The notes under the pieces: model-generated
The model's database searches: none
What the model was told of the DNA's origin: nothing
What the model saw: the letters and a program-made list of their open reading frames with translations, nothing else
Part shown: one piece after another, positions 43,002 to 51,329 of the stretch
Layout: every line of letters starts with the position of its first letter
How positions within the stretch are numbered: position 1 is the first letter of the stretch
Made by a program: the position numbers and the translations under genes
Assembly: GCA_004556745.1 (NCBI GenBank)
Contig: SFFY01000002.1
Location: 28,230-92,229, forward strand
Direction: 5' to 3'
Source: Bacteroidales bacterium
Lineage (GTDB): Bacteria > Bacteroidota > Bacteroidia > Bacteroidales > Bacteroidaceae
Length of the DNA: 64,000 bases

Positions 43002-43442
43002 TTACACTCCCGAGTGCCCGAAGCCGCCTGCGCCGCGCTCCGTTTCGGAGAGTTCCGTGGCGGGCTGCCAGGCAATGGTCTCGTGGCGGGCGATGACCAT
43101 TTGCGCGATGCGGTCGCCGTCGTTGATGGTAAAGGGCTCGGAGGAGAGGTTCACGAGAATGATTTTAATCTCGCCGCGATAGTCGGCATCGATGGTACCC
43201 GGTGCGTTGAGCACGCCGATGCCGTGCTTGATGGCCAGGCCCGAGCGCGGGCGCACCTGTGCCTCGTAGCCTTTTGGCAGTGCCATGAACAGCCCTGTGG
43301 GTATCAGTGCCCTTTGCAGCGGCTCGAGCGTTACGGGCGCGTCGATGTTGGCGCGTAAGTCCATGCCTGCGCTCTGCTCAGTGGCGTATTCGGGCAGCGC
43401 GTGGCGCGATTTATTGACGATGGGGATTTGTATCATATTCAT
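43002..43442 (-). CDS. dut: dUTP diphosphatase, 146 aa
   Basis: All five trimeric dUTPase motifs are visible: AGMDLRANI, PRSGLAIKHGI, GTIDADYRGEI, DRIAQMVI and the terminal ERGAGGFGHSGV. It converts dUTP to dUMP plus PPi, keeping uracil out of DNA. It lies between dus (34-base gap upstream) and the TPR gene. Confidence 0.97.
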   Translation of the reverse strand: MNMIQIPIVNKSRHALPEYATEQSAGMDLRANIDAPVTLEPLQRALIPTGLFMALPKGYEAQVRPRSGLAIKHGIGVLNAPGTIDADYRGEIKIILVNLSSEPFTINDGDRIAQMVIARHETIAWQPATELSETERGAGGFGHSGV

Positions 43443-43476
43443 AGATTGTATTTAGAGGCAGTGATTGATCATGGTT

Positions 43477-44472
43477 TCAAGCATCAGCCAGCGGGCAGTT
43501 GTCGAGGATATCGTTCAGTTCCTTCACCGTTTCTGCTCGGAGCATGGCGATGCGCGTGGCGCGGAAGTTCGGGATGCCTTTGAAGAGCGGCGAGGCGGCG
43601 AGGTGGCGGCGCACGTGGAGAATGCCGCGATATTCGTCGATGCGTGCCACGCTTTCCTCGATTTGCTGTTTCAGGATGGCGAGTTTCTCTTGCGGCGTGA
43701 ACAGGTTGTTCGCCTTTTCGGGCGTTTCGGGGTGGTCGAGGGCGTAGCGTATCTCGCTGAATATCCACGGCCGGCCGAAGGTGGCGCGTCCCACCATCAC
43801 GGCATCTACGCCGAAGGTGTCGAAAGCGCGGAGCGCATCGGTGCCCGAGGCGATGTCGCCGTTGCCGATAATGGGAATGTGCATGCGCGGGTTGCGTTTC
43901 ACCTCGCCGATGAGCGTCCAATCGGCTTCGCCCGTGTACATCTGCGCCCTTGTGCGTCCGTGGATGGTGAGGGCGGCGATGCCGCAGTCTTGCAGTTGCT
44001 CCGCAAGTCTGACGATGGGCTTGTCGCTGCTGTCCCAACCGAGGCGTGTCTTGGCCGTTACGGGAATATCCACGGCCTCTACCACGGCGCGTGCGATGTC
44101 GAGCATGAGCGGAATGTTTTGCAGCAATCCCGCCCCCGAGCCTTTGCCTGCCACGCGCTTTACGGGGCAGCCGAAGTTGATGTCGAGCACGTCGGGCGCG
44201 GCTTTTTCCACCACGATTTGCGCCGCGTCGCGCATGGCAATAGGGTCTTTGCCGTATATCTGTATGGCCACGGGGCGCTCGGCGGCGCACACCGTGAGTT
44301 TTTCGAGGCTTTTGTTCACGTAGCGCACGAGGGCGTCGGCTGCCACGAACTCCGAATAGACCATAGATGCGCCGAGGCGGCGGCACAGCAAGCGGAAGCC
44401 GATGTCAGTCACGTCCTCCATTGGGGCAAGCAGCACGGGACGCTGCCCGAGGTCGATAGTGCCAATTTTCAT
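43477..44472 (-). CDS. dus: tRNA-dihydrouridine synthase, 331 aa
   Basis: A TIM-barrel FMN enzyme: LLAPMEDVTDIGFRLLC, the catalytic Cys in DINFGCPVKRVAGKGSGAGL, the FMN-phosphate motif IGNGDI and VMVGRATFGRPW. It reduces uridines in the tRNA D-loop. Sequence alone does not separate DusA, DusB and DusC; a DusB-like enzyme is likely. It starts just after the tandem octamer array and runs into dut 34 bases later. Confidence 0.94.
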   Translation of the reverse strand: MKIGTIDLGQRPVLLAPMEDVTDIGFRLLCRRLGASMVYSEFVAADALVRYVNKSLEKLTVCAAERPVAIQIYGKDPIAMRDAAQIVVEKAAPDVLDINFGCPVKRVAGKGSGAGLLQNIPLMLDIARAVVEAVDIPVTAKTRLGWDSSDKPIVRLAEQLQDCGIAALTIHGRTRAQMYTGEADWTLIGEVKRNPRMHIPIIGNGDIASGTDALRAFDTFGVDAVMVGRATFGRPWIFSEIRYALDHPETPEKANNLFTPQEKLAILKQQIEESVARIDEYRGILHVRRHLAASPLFKGIPNFRATRIAMLRAETVKELNDILDNCPLADA

Positions 44473-44530
44473 AATCGTTTTTTAGTATACGAGTTTACGA
44501 GTAGACGAGACAGAAATGTCGTGCAAGTAT

Positions 44531-44594
44531 GTTTACTCGTTTACTGGTCTACTTGTTTACTTGTTTACTCGTTTACTTGTTTACTTGTTTACTC
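44531..44594. repeat. Tandem 8-base array (TACTTGTT) between the CPBP gene and dus
   Basis: Eight-base units TACTTGTT/TACTCGTT repeat about seven times. The right end overlaps the stop codon of the CPBP protease gene (44589-44591). The same words recur at 13861-13920 and at 54863-54886, where they overlap the murC stop. Confidence 0.8.
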
Positions 44595-45257
44595 AAAATA
44601 CAACAAGATTACAGCGAGCGTGTTGTTGGCGATGTGTACGGGCAGGCAGAGCCGCAGGTCGCCTGTGCGGCGGTAGAGCCACGCGAGGTACATGCCCAAT
44701 ACGAACGCCACGCCGCCCTGCATCACGTTGCCGTGGGCAAGGGCGAAGAAAAATGCGCTTGCTACGGCCGCCCCGCTGTAAGAGCGGCCCGACTTTACGA
44801 CGTTGCTGATAAAGCCCTCGCGGAACACGAGTTCCTCGGCGAGCGGACCTATGAAGCAAAGGCCGATGAGGCAGAGCGGGTGGGGCAGCATTTGGCGGAA
44901 CATCTCTGTCGTGCCGCCGTCGTCTGCACCGATATATTCCAAGAACCACGAACCGGCGAGCGAGAGCAGCAGGCCCGCCGTGACGGCGGCCGCCAGTTCC
45001 ATGCCGAAGCCGTACTTCATGTTGCCCTTGCACTCCTTTGCAGCGCCCAGCCACGCTTTCGGCTTGCGCACCAGCCGCGTGAGGGGCAGCACCGCCACGA
45101 GCACGAGGTTGAGGCATAACAACGCCGTGCCGTAAAGGGGCGCATCGATCTCGCCGGGTATCGTTCCCAGCGTGAGATATTGATATAACATTACGGCGCA
45201 GGCTGCCAGTATTTGTGCTACAAAATAGATTGCCAATACGAGGCCGGAGTTGAGCAT
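44589..45257 (-). CDS. CPBP (CAAX/bacteriocin-processing) intramembrane metalloprotease, 222 aa
   Basis: A polytopic membrane protein with about six helices and the Abi/CPBP motifs EELVFREGF (Glu-Glu-x3-Arg), FALAHG (histidine) and HIANNTLA (His/Asn). These place it in the type II CAAX-protease-like family. Its natural substrate is unknown; relatives take part in peptide maturation or self-immunity, but no bacteriocin genes are nearby. It stands alone between ribF and dus. Confidence 0.88.
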   Translation of the reverse strand: MLNSGLVLAIYFVAQILAACAVMLYQYLTLGTIPGEIDAPLYGTALLCLNLVLVAVLPLTRLVRKPKAWLGAAKECKGNMKYGFGMELAAAVTAGLLLSLAGSWFLEYIGADDGGTTEMFRQMLPHPLCLIGLCFIGPLAEELVFREGFISNVVKSGRSYSGAAVASAFFFALAHGNVMQGGVAFVLGMYLAWLYRRTGDLRLCLPVHIANNTLAVILLYFE

Positions 45258-45365
45258 AGTGATAGGGGCTTTCTTGTTTGATGCGTTGTTTTAATAAATC
45301 AACTTAGTTGGATTTACAATTACGGTCTCACGAGTTGGTTTAATCAATGCGTTTGTCTACTACAT

Positions 45366-46325
45366 TTATTTTGCAAAGATACCGCGCACCGTTTCGGCAT
45401 CTTTATTTAGTTGCGCCCGAAGTTCGTCGAGCGAGGCAAATTGCTGCTCGTCGCGCACGCGGGCCACAAATTCCAGCGTCAGCTTGTGCCCGTAGAGCGG
45501 CGTGCCGCCGTAGTCGAAGAGATGTGCCTCGATGGTCTGCCCGCGCCCGTCGTTGAGGGTGGGGCGGCGGCCGATGTTGAGCATGCCTTCGTAGGCAAAG
45601 CCGTCCACGTAGGCGCGAATGGCGTACACGCCGCGCCCGGGAACGATTTTCTCAGCACTGTCCGGCGCGAGATTAGCCGTAGGGAAACCCACTTCGCGCC
45701 CCACGTGCCGCCCCTCTTCCACCGTACCCGTGAGGCGGTAGTAGCGGCCGAGGCATTCGTAAGCCCCTGCCACGTTGCCCGCCGCAAGCATACGCCGCGC
45801 GGCAGAACTGCTCACTGTGAGGTCCGCCGTGGAGAAAGCGGGCGCGCGCAGCACGTCCATGCCGAGCCTGCGCCCGGTGGCGGCATATTGCGCAAAACCT
45901 GCTTCGCGGTCGCTGCCGAAGCGGTGGTCGTAGCCTGCCATAAGGCATTTCGCCCCTAATTGTTTCAGCAGCAACTGCTCCATGAACTCTGCCGAGGTGA
46001 GCCTTGCCGTTTCGGGCGTGAAGTGCAGCACGGCGCAGGCATCGATGCCGCTCTCCGCGAGCAGCGCGAGCTTTTCCTCCGTCGTGGTGATCAGCTGCGG
46101 CCAATAGTCCTCGGGCGACAGCACGAGGCGCGGATGCTCGTCGAAGGTCACCGCCACGGGCGACAACCCGCGCTGCGCCGCCTCTTCTTTTAGGCGGTCG
46201 AGAAGGAAGCGGTGCCCGCGATGCACGCCATCGAAGAAACCTACCGTCACGCAGCTGTCTGCGTAGCGGTGGGGCAGGGCGGCCAACTCGCGGCCTCGGG
46301 CGGTAAAGGGGTGAAGGGTGAACAT
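45366..46325 (-). CDS. ribF: Bifunctional riboflavin kinase / FAD synthetase, 319 aa
   Basis: The N-terminal FAD-synthetase nucleotidyltransferase domain has TVGFFDGVHRGHRFLL and the later AGYDHRFGSD. The C-terminal flavokinase domain has GFPTANL and the catalytic NIGRRPTLNDG. It makes FMN then FAD from riboflavin. No FMN riboswitch was seen upstream; instead a foldback repeat element (46379-46766) lies there. Confidence 0.95.
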   Translation of the reverse strand: MFTLHPFTARGRELAALPHRYADSCVTVGFFDGVHRGHRFLLDRLKEEAAQRGLSPVAVTFDEHPRLVLSPEDYWPQLITTTEEKLALLAESGIDACAVLHFTPETARLTSAEFMEQLLLKQLGAKCLMAGYDHRFGSDREAGFAQYAATGRRLGMDVLRAPAFSTADLTVSSSAARRMLAAGNVAGAYECLGRYYRLTGTVEEGRHVGREVGFPTANLAPDSAEKIVPGRGVYAIRAYVDGFAYEGMLNIGRRPTLNDGRGQTIEAHLFDYGGTPLYGHKLTLEFVARVRDEQQFASLDELRAQLNKDAETVRGIFAK

Positions 46326-46378
46326 GGAATTTATGGTGGCTATATTTTTAACGAGTTGGCGAAAAGTTATAGGGTTTT

Positions 46379-46766
46379 AGATAAAAACCATGAAAAACAT
46401 CTTGCTTCGTTTGAAGCCCAAGGGCACGCCGCTGGTTTTAATGCCGAGCCTGTGAGCCTTTACGGCTCACGCTCGCCCTTAATCCCTGCGGCTGCGGTCG
46501 GTGCCCGCCCGCTTCAAACGCTGCAAGGTAAAAACAAGGAAAAACCCGTGAGACCTTGATGCTTAATCAATGTTGAGGTTGGCTATTTCATTGAAAATGG
46601 GTTTTTCCTGGTTTTTCCCTTGTTCTGTGTGGGGCGGGCGGGAGCCGACCGCTGCCTTAGCGGAGAGGACGCGAGACGAAAGTCGACAGACTTTCAGGCT
46701 AGGGGGCTATCCGATAAGGCAAGCGATAGCCCACACAGAACAAGCGGTTTTATTTGGTTTTTATCT
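46379..46766. mobile_element. Nested foldback element (MITE-like), copy 1
   Basis: The terminal inverted repeats are AGATAAAAACCA and TGGTTTTTATCT (12/12). Further in, CGTTTGAAGC pairs with GCTTCAAACG. GCTGCGGTCGGTGCCCGCCC then pairs with the GGGCGGGAGCCGACCG stretch, and GGAAAAACCC pairs with GGGTTTTTCC at the centre. Copy 2 is at 59161-59528 in the same orientation. No transposase is present. It fills the 461-base gap between ribF and the HAD gene. Confidence 0.75.
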
Positions 46767-46786
46767 CATCCACAATGTATTTTTTC

Positions 46787-47404
46787 TTAGACAATCTCTT
46801 GCATCCAGCCGCCGCCTGCGGGGGCGAGTTTTGCTTGCAGGCCGCAGTTGCGGGCTGCCTCGCAGTTCACCTCGCTGTCGTCGAGGAAGAGAATGTCCTC
46901 GGGCTGCGCGCCGAGGCGTTCGGCCACGATGCGGAAAATCTCCGGCGCGGGTTTCTCTATGCCCAGTTTGTAGGAGAGGAACACTTCTTCGAAGAAATCG
47001 CCGATGCCGAGCCCTTTATAGTTGAAGAAATCGCGCAGCGACTGTTCCCAGTGAATGGCGTTCGTGTTGCTCAGCAGGCTCACGCGGTAAGATTGTCGCA
47101 GTTCGAGCAGTTTTTCGAGGCGTTCGGCAGGCACGCCCGCGAGGTATTGTTCCCATGCCGCCGCGATGTTTGCGTCGGTCAGGTCGGGATTGCCCGCCAT
47201 GCGCCTTATCTCGTTGCAAAATTCCGGCACGCCGATTGCGCCGCGCTCCAAGAGCGAGAACACGCCGCCTTGGCGGTAGGTGCCGAGGCAGGGACGAATG
47301 TCAAAGCCGAGGCGGTCGAACGCTTCGATGCAGCGTTGCTTGTCGAGGTCCACCAGCACGCCGCCGAAGTCGAAGAGCAATATTTGAGGTTTGCGGTCAG
47401 TCAT
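46787..47404 (-). CDS. HAD-family phosphatase (YihX-like), 205 aa
   Basis: The HAD motifs are in order: I LLFDFGGVLVDLD (nucleophile Asp), II LLSNTN, III GIEKPAPEIF, IV LFLDDSEVN. The DFGG form of motif I and the helical cap (about 20-85) resemble alpha-D-glucose-1-phosphatase YihX and related sugar-phosphate phosphatases. The true substrate is unknown. Its start overlaps the U32 gene stop by 4 bases (ATGA-type), so the two are translated together. Confidence 0.85.
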   Translation of the reverse strand: MTDRKPQILLFDFGGVLVDLDKQRCIEAFDRLGFDIRPCLGTYRQGGVFSLLERGAIGVPEFCNEIRRMAGNPDLTDANIAAAWEQYLAGVPAERLEKLLELRQSYRVSLLSNTNAIHWEQSLRDFFNYKGLGIGDFFEEVFLSYKLGIEKPAPEIFRIVAERLGAQPEDILFLDDSEVNCEAARNCGLQAKLAPAGGGWMQEIV

Positions 47405-48684
47405 GTCAAATGCCGTTTTACGATTTTATAAAGTTTGTCAGAGGGACGGATTTTCACAGGCACGGCGATTGCGGCACGGTCGCCCTTCTTGGCCACGGGG
47501 GCTGCGCCCTTGTCGAGATGTATCTCGCTCACGTCCACATATACCGCGCCAGTCGTAGGCCCTACCACCAGCACGCGGTCGCCCGGGTGCAATTCGCCGG
47601 CTTCGATGAAAAATTCTCCTACGCCGAGTTTCGAGAAATATTTGAGCCCTTTGCCGATGTATTCCTTGCGCTCCGTTGCGCTCGAGCCGTATTCCGCGCT
47701 CCATTCCCCCAGTTTCTGACCGAGATAATAGCCGTCCCAGAACCCGCGGTTGAACACGGTGGCGAGCCGCTCGTCCCACGCCTGCACCTTCTCCGGGCAG
47801 TACGTGCCGTCGACGATCGAGGCAAGGGCTTCCTTGTAGCAGCGCACCACGGTGTCCACGTACTCCGCGCTGCGGGCGCGGCCCTCAATTTTGAACACGC
47901 GCACGCCGGCAGCCACCATGCGGTCGAGAAATCCGATGGTCTTCAAGTCCTTCGGACTCATGATGTATTTATTGTCCACGTCGAGCTCTACGCCCGTTTC
48001 GCGGTCGCGCACCGTGTAGGAGCGGCGGCACACCTGCATGCATTGCCCGCGGTTGGCAGAGCGGCCGAGGTTGTCGAGCGAGAGGTAGCACTTGCCGCTT
48101 ACAGCCATGCACAGCGCGCCGTGGCAGAACATCTCGATACGTACCCTTTGCCCCGACGGGCCGCACACGTTGCGGTCGATGATGTGGCGGTGGATACGTT
48201 CCACTTGCTCGAGATTTAACTCTCGCGCCAGCACTGCCACGTCGGCGTATTGCGCATAAAAGTCGAGCGCGGCGCAGTTGCTGATATTCAGTTGCGTGGA
48301 AAGGTGCACCTCCTGCCCTATTTGGCGGCAGTAGGTCAGCACCGCCACGTCGGCTGCGATGACTGCCGAGATATGCGCCTCCAGCGCGGCATCGCAGATT
48401 GTGCGCATCGCCTCCATGTCCTCGTCGTAGATAATCGTGTTCACCGTGAGGTAGGCCTTCACGCCGCGCTCGCGGCAAGTGGCGGCGATTTCCTTGAGGT
48501 CGTCGATGGTGAAGCGTCCGGCAGAGTGGGCGCGCATATTGAGTTGCTCAATGCCGAAGTAAATCGAGTCGGCCCCCGCGTTGAGTGCGGCGGCGAGCGA
48601 TTCCCTCGAACCTACGGGCGCCATGATTTCAAAATCGGCGGTCGTAAGTCCTTCTATGGCGGAGCGAATATTGTCTGTGTGCAT
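47401..48684 (-). CDS. Peptidase U32 family protein (likely RNA hydroxylation factor), 427 aa
   Basis: The U32 signature EMFCHGALCMAVSGKCYLS with its cysteines and GQCMQVCRR would make the iron-sulfur site found in TrhP/RlhA-type proteins that hydroxylate tRNA or rRNA uridine/cytidine from prephenate. The start MHTDNIRSAIEGL is chosen because the -7 element at 48705-48712 leaves room for it; ATGs further upstream (48816) lie before the promoter. It is coupled to the HAD gene. The exact RNA target cannot be told from sequence. Confidence 0.85.
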   Translation of the reverse strand: MHTDNIRSAIEGLTTADFEIMAPVGSRESLAAALNAGADSIYFGIEQLNMRAHSAGRFTIDDLKEIAATCRERGVKAYLTVNTIIYDEDMEAMRTICDAALEAHISAVIAADVAVLTYCRQIGQEVHLSTQLNISNCAALDFYAQYADVAVLARELNLEQVERIHRHIIDRNVCGPSGQRVRIEMFCHGALCMAVSGKCYLSLDNLGRSANRGQCMQVCRRSYTVRDRETGVELDVDNKYIMSPKDLKTIGFLDRMVAAGVRVFKIEGRARSAEYVDTVVRCYKEALASIVDGTYCPEKVQAWDERLATVFNRGFWDGYYLGQKLGEWSAEYGSSATERKEYIGKGLKYFSKLGVGEFFIEAGELHPGDRVLVVGPTTGAVYVDVSEIHLDKGAAPVAKKGDRAAIAVPVKIRPSDKLYKIVKRHLT

Positions 48685-48704
48685 AACTATCATATATGAG
48701 AATG

Positions 48705-48712
48705 CAAATTTA
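48705..48712 (-). promoter_or_regulatory. -7 element for the U32-HAD pair
   Basis: The minus strand reads TAAATTTG, an exact TAnnTTTG match, 21 bases before the chosen ATG at 48684. It excludes the upstream ATG at 48816. Confidence 0.6.
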
Positions 48713-48821
48713 CTAAGTTTTCTTGTATGTAGGAAAATACGCGCCGCTGTTTCCGTGCAGATTGTCCGCATTATGCCTTTTCGTAAGTCAAAACTTGATG
48801 GTAGAATCAACCACAAACTCA

Positions 48822-48933
48822 GGTCTCACGAGTAGGGGCGTTTTGCAAAACGCCCGCCGTGTGCGCTGAAAGGCAAAATCAATGAGTCAACCATGTTCCG
48901 GGCGTTTTGCAAAACGCCCCTACTCGTGAGACC
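48822..48933. repeat. GTAGGGGCG inverted-repeat element, copy with longest arms
   Basis: The arms of about 35 bases are perfect: GGTCTCACGAGTAGGGGCG at the left against CGCCCCTACTCGTGAGACC at the right, each also containing GGGCGTTTTGCAAAACGCCC. A lone GGTCTCACGAGT remnant lies at about 45334. It is followed directly by the dyad-array repeat. Confidence 0.9.
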
Positions 48934-48959
48934 TTAATAGCAAATCAGGCGTAGCCCCG

Positions 48960-49195
48960 AGCAATTTTTTTCTTTCTCCTTGAAAGTTTTCCCTTCCTCC
49001 TTTCAATTTTTCATTATCTGCGCAGAAATTTTTTATTACAAACTTTGTAACGCTTGTTACAAACTTGATAACACATATTACAAAGTTTGTAATACATGTT
49101 ACAAAGTTTGTAACAAAAACCTTCTTATAGGAAAGGAAAAAACATCAGGCAGAAAGGGAAAACTTTCAAGGGGAAAGGAAAAAATAGTTCGGGGC
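48960..49195. repeat. Dyad-array repeat, copy C
   Basis: Four TTACAAA-type dyads at 49036-49114 are flanked on the right by CTTCTTATAGGAAAGG-type sequence and on the left by AT/C-rich sequence. Together with the 48822 element it fills most of the gap 48685-49313. Confidence 0.78.
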
Positions 49196-49245
49196 AAATG
49201 ACGTGGCTCGTACGGGATGGCGAAACGACTGCCGTGCAAGTACGA

Positions 49246-49296
49246 AAGAACAAACGCAACTGCGCCGCAAGGAATAGTCCCTGCGGCGCAGTTGCG
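49246..49296 (-). terminator. Intrinsic terminator after the YqeY-like gene
   Basis: CGCAACTGCGCCGCA (49255-49269) pairs perfectly with TGCGGCGCAGTTGCG (49282-49296). On the minus strand the stem is followed by TTTGTTCTTTC, 18 bases after the stop codon. Confidence 0.88.
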
Positions 49297-49313
49297 TTGT
49301 GCGAATAGTCGGA

Positions 49314-49766
49314 TTAGTTTGCCAAAAGGCGTTTCACGGTGTCGGCAATGGCCTTGCCGTCGGCGCGGCCGGCGAGTTTCTTGGAGGCTGCGCCCATCAC
49401 CTTGCCCATTTCTTTGGGTGACGTTGCACCCGTTTCGGCGATGATGGCTTTCAGTTCGGCTTCCAGTTCCTCGGGCGTGAGTGCCTTGGGGAGATATTCC
49501 TCAATGACGGCAGCCTGTGCGGCTTCTTCCTCAGCGAGGTCGGGACGACCCTGCTCGGTGTAGAGCGCAGCCGTGTCGCGTCCCTGCTTTGCCAGTTTTG
49601 CAAGGATTTTCAGGGCGGCATCGTCGGCGAGCGTGTCGTTGGCGCCCGGGGCAGTCTTTGCCTCGATGAAATATTTCTTGATGTTGCGCAAGGCTTCCAG
49701 TCTTACCTTGTCCTTCGCCTTCATGGCGGCGATGATGTCTTTGCTTACTTGTTCAAAAAGTGCCAT
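49314..49766 (-). CDS. GatB/YqeY domain protein, 150 aa
   Basis: The YqeY family pattern is clear: KDIIAAMKAKDKVRLEALRN at the start, then the C-terminal ATSPKEMGKVMGAASKKLAG and VKRLLAN. It is related to the tail domain of GatB and GatE, which touches tRNA; a free-standing role in tRNA-dependent amidation or quality control is unproven. It follows the second ftsZ by 28 bases. Position downstream of ftsZ is common in Bacteroidetes, so it belongs to the dcw-associated transcript. Confidence 0.9.
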   Translation of the reverse strand: MALFEQVSKDIIAAMKAKDKVRLEALRNIKKYFIEAKTAPGANDTLADDAALKILAKLAKQGRDTAALYTEQGRPDLAEEEAAQAAVIEEYLPKALTPEELEAELKAIIAETGATSPKEMGKVMGAASKKLAGRADGKAIADTVKRLLAN

Positions 49767-49794
49767 AGCGTTTTTAGTTTTATGTTGATACTTG

Positions 49795-51024
49795 CTATTG
49801 TTCCGCAGTGCCCCTGCTGCAAATGCGGTCGTAGTCTTCCTTGCTGCGCCGCGCGGTGGGCACGCGTTCCATTTCTTCGAGCAGTTCCTCGTTGCAGAGG
49901 TCGTCGGTGCCGAGCAGGTAGATGCGGCGGTGGGGCTTGGCGGGTTTGCCGTTTAAGTTGCCGTAGAACGAGATGAGGCGCTCGCCGCCGTCGGCCGAGA
50001 TGATGTCGCCAGGCTTGGGGCGCTGCTCTTCCGCCTGCCGCTCCGACTTGTCGTAAAGCCCGAAGCCAGAGGCGAGAATGGTAATCTTCACTTTATCGTC
50101 CAGTCCGTTGTCGGTGGCAAGCCCGTATTTGGTGATTACGTCGGGGCGGAACTTCCTCATAAAAGCGTCCAACTCCGACAGTTCCTCAATGCCGAGCGGC
50201 TTTTGGTCGGAACTGGTGATGCTGATGATGATTTTCTTAGAGTTGAAAATATCGTTGTTGTTGAGCAGCGGTGAATGGAGCGCGGCGTTGATGGCCTTTG
50301 TGACGCGGCGGTCGCCCTCGGCGCAGGCCGTAGACATAATGGCCACGCGCCCATTACGCAGCACGGTGTCGACATCGCAGAAGTCGAGGTTCATGGTGCC
50401 GTGCATGCAGATGATGTCCACAATGCTCTTCACGGCGGTGAGCAGCGTGTCGTCGGCGCGGCGGAAGGCGTTGGGCACGGAGAGGTCGGGATAGATGTCG
50501 CGCAACCGCTCGTTGTTGATGACCAGCAGCGCGTCCACCTCCTTGGCGAGGGCGTACACGCCGTCGAGCGCCTTGTTGATGCGCGGCATTAGTTCGAAGA
50601 GGAACGGAATGGTGACCACGCCGATGGTGAGGATGCCGCGCTCGCGTGCCTCGCGGGCAATAATCGGCGACGCGCCGGTGCCCGTGCCGCCGCCCATGCC
50701 AGCGGTGATGAAGACCATCTGCGTTTGCTTGTCCAGCATGGAGCGCACGGCCTCGATGCTTTCCTCGCACAACTCCTTGCCCTTTTCGGGATTACCGCCT
50801 GCGCCGAGACCCGGCCCGAGTTGCACGCGGTCGGGCACGGGAGAGTCGTTGAGGGCTTTCTTATCGGAGTTGACGATGGTGTATCTCACGTCCATAAAGC
50901 CCTCGCGGTACATGTGCGCCACGGCGTTGCCGCCGCCACCGCCCACGCCGATTACTTGGATAATGGCGGGCGTGTGCGCGTTGGCAAGTTCAACGAGCGG
51001 CATGTCAAGCACGGAGTGGGTCAT
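49795..51024 (-). CDS. Divergent second FtsZ, 409 aa
   Basis: The tubulin-like GTPase core is complete: VIGVGGGGGNAV, the GTP motif AGMGGGTGTGASPI and the T7 synergy loop MNLDFCDVDTVL with both Asp residues. It therefore may polymerise and hydrolyse GTP. It differs from the neighbouring FtsZ in the helix after T7 (NGRVAIMSTACAEGDRR in place of DGGVAIMSTGFGEGENR), in a shortened linker and in its end: IYLLGTDDLCNEELLEEMER is recognisable, but the terminal FtsA-binding-type peptide is replaced by ICSRGTAEQ. By eye about half the core residues are identical to the neighbour. A paralogous duplication is likely; function unknown. Confidence 0.9.
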   Translation of the reverse strand: MTHSVLDMPLVELANAHTPAIIQVIGVGGGGGNAVAHMYREGFMDVRYTIVNSDKKALNDSPVPDRVQLGPGLGAGGNPEKGKELCEESIEAVRSMLDKQTQMVFITAGMGGGTGTGASPIIAREARERGILTIGVVTIPFLFELMPRINKALDGVYALAKEVDALLVINNERLRDIYPDLSVPNAFRRADDTLLTAVKSIVDIICMHGTMNLDFCDVDTVLRNGRVAIMSTACAEGDRRVTKAINAALHSPLLNNNDIFNSKKIIISITSSDQKPLGIEELSELDAFMRKFRPDVITKYGLATDNGLDDKVKITILASGFGLYDKSERQAEEQRPKPGDIISADGGERLISFYGNLNGKPAKPHRRIYLLGTDDLCNEELLEEMERVPTARRSKEDYDRICSRGTAEQ

Positions 51025-51329
51025 AGTTTATTTGTATTATCTTGCGCGGCGGGCGTATAAAATACGCCCCGTTGTCCCTGTTGTCGTCATATTAAGCGCA
51101 TAATTGCCTAACTCTGAGTTGTCTCTTGTTGTCTATGTTGTCGTTTTTACTTTTTCGACAACAGGGGACAACTTTTGACAACATTATTTCCATATTTTCG
51201 GCTGCGCTCGCTTGCACGAAAATTCCTGTGCAGGCGTTTTGTTTTGACGACAACTTAGACAACAAGAGACAACTTTCAGTTGTCTTTCTGCGCTGCGTGT
51301 TTGTTTGCTGATGCAACCAACAGGAAAGT
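51025..51329. repeat. Folded 305-base spacer between the two ftsZ genes (GTTGTC/GACAAC repeats)
   Basis: A 27-base inverted repeat (51117-51143 and 51248-51274, core GTTGTCTCTTGTTGTCTA) pairs at 26 of 27 positions. A second pair, GTTGTCCCTGTTGTCG (51071-51086) with CGACAACAGGGGACAAC (51156-51172), lies partly inside the first. A GGGCGTATAAAATACGCCCC palindrome is at about 51049. No gene is present. Either a small non-autonomous element or a control region for the second ftsZ. Confidence 0.8.

Noticed and set aside
44529..45119. 196-codon frame starting with FTRLLVYLFTCLL repeats
   Set aside because: The start is a translation of the 8-base tandem array and the rest is antisense to the CPBP gene.
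46326..46378. FMN riboswitch ahead of ribF
   Set aside because: No RFN-type conserved core seen; the region is the edge of a foldback element.
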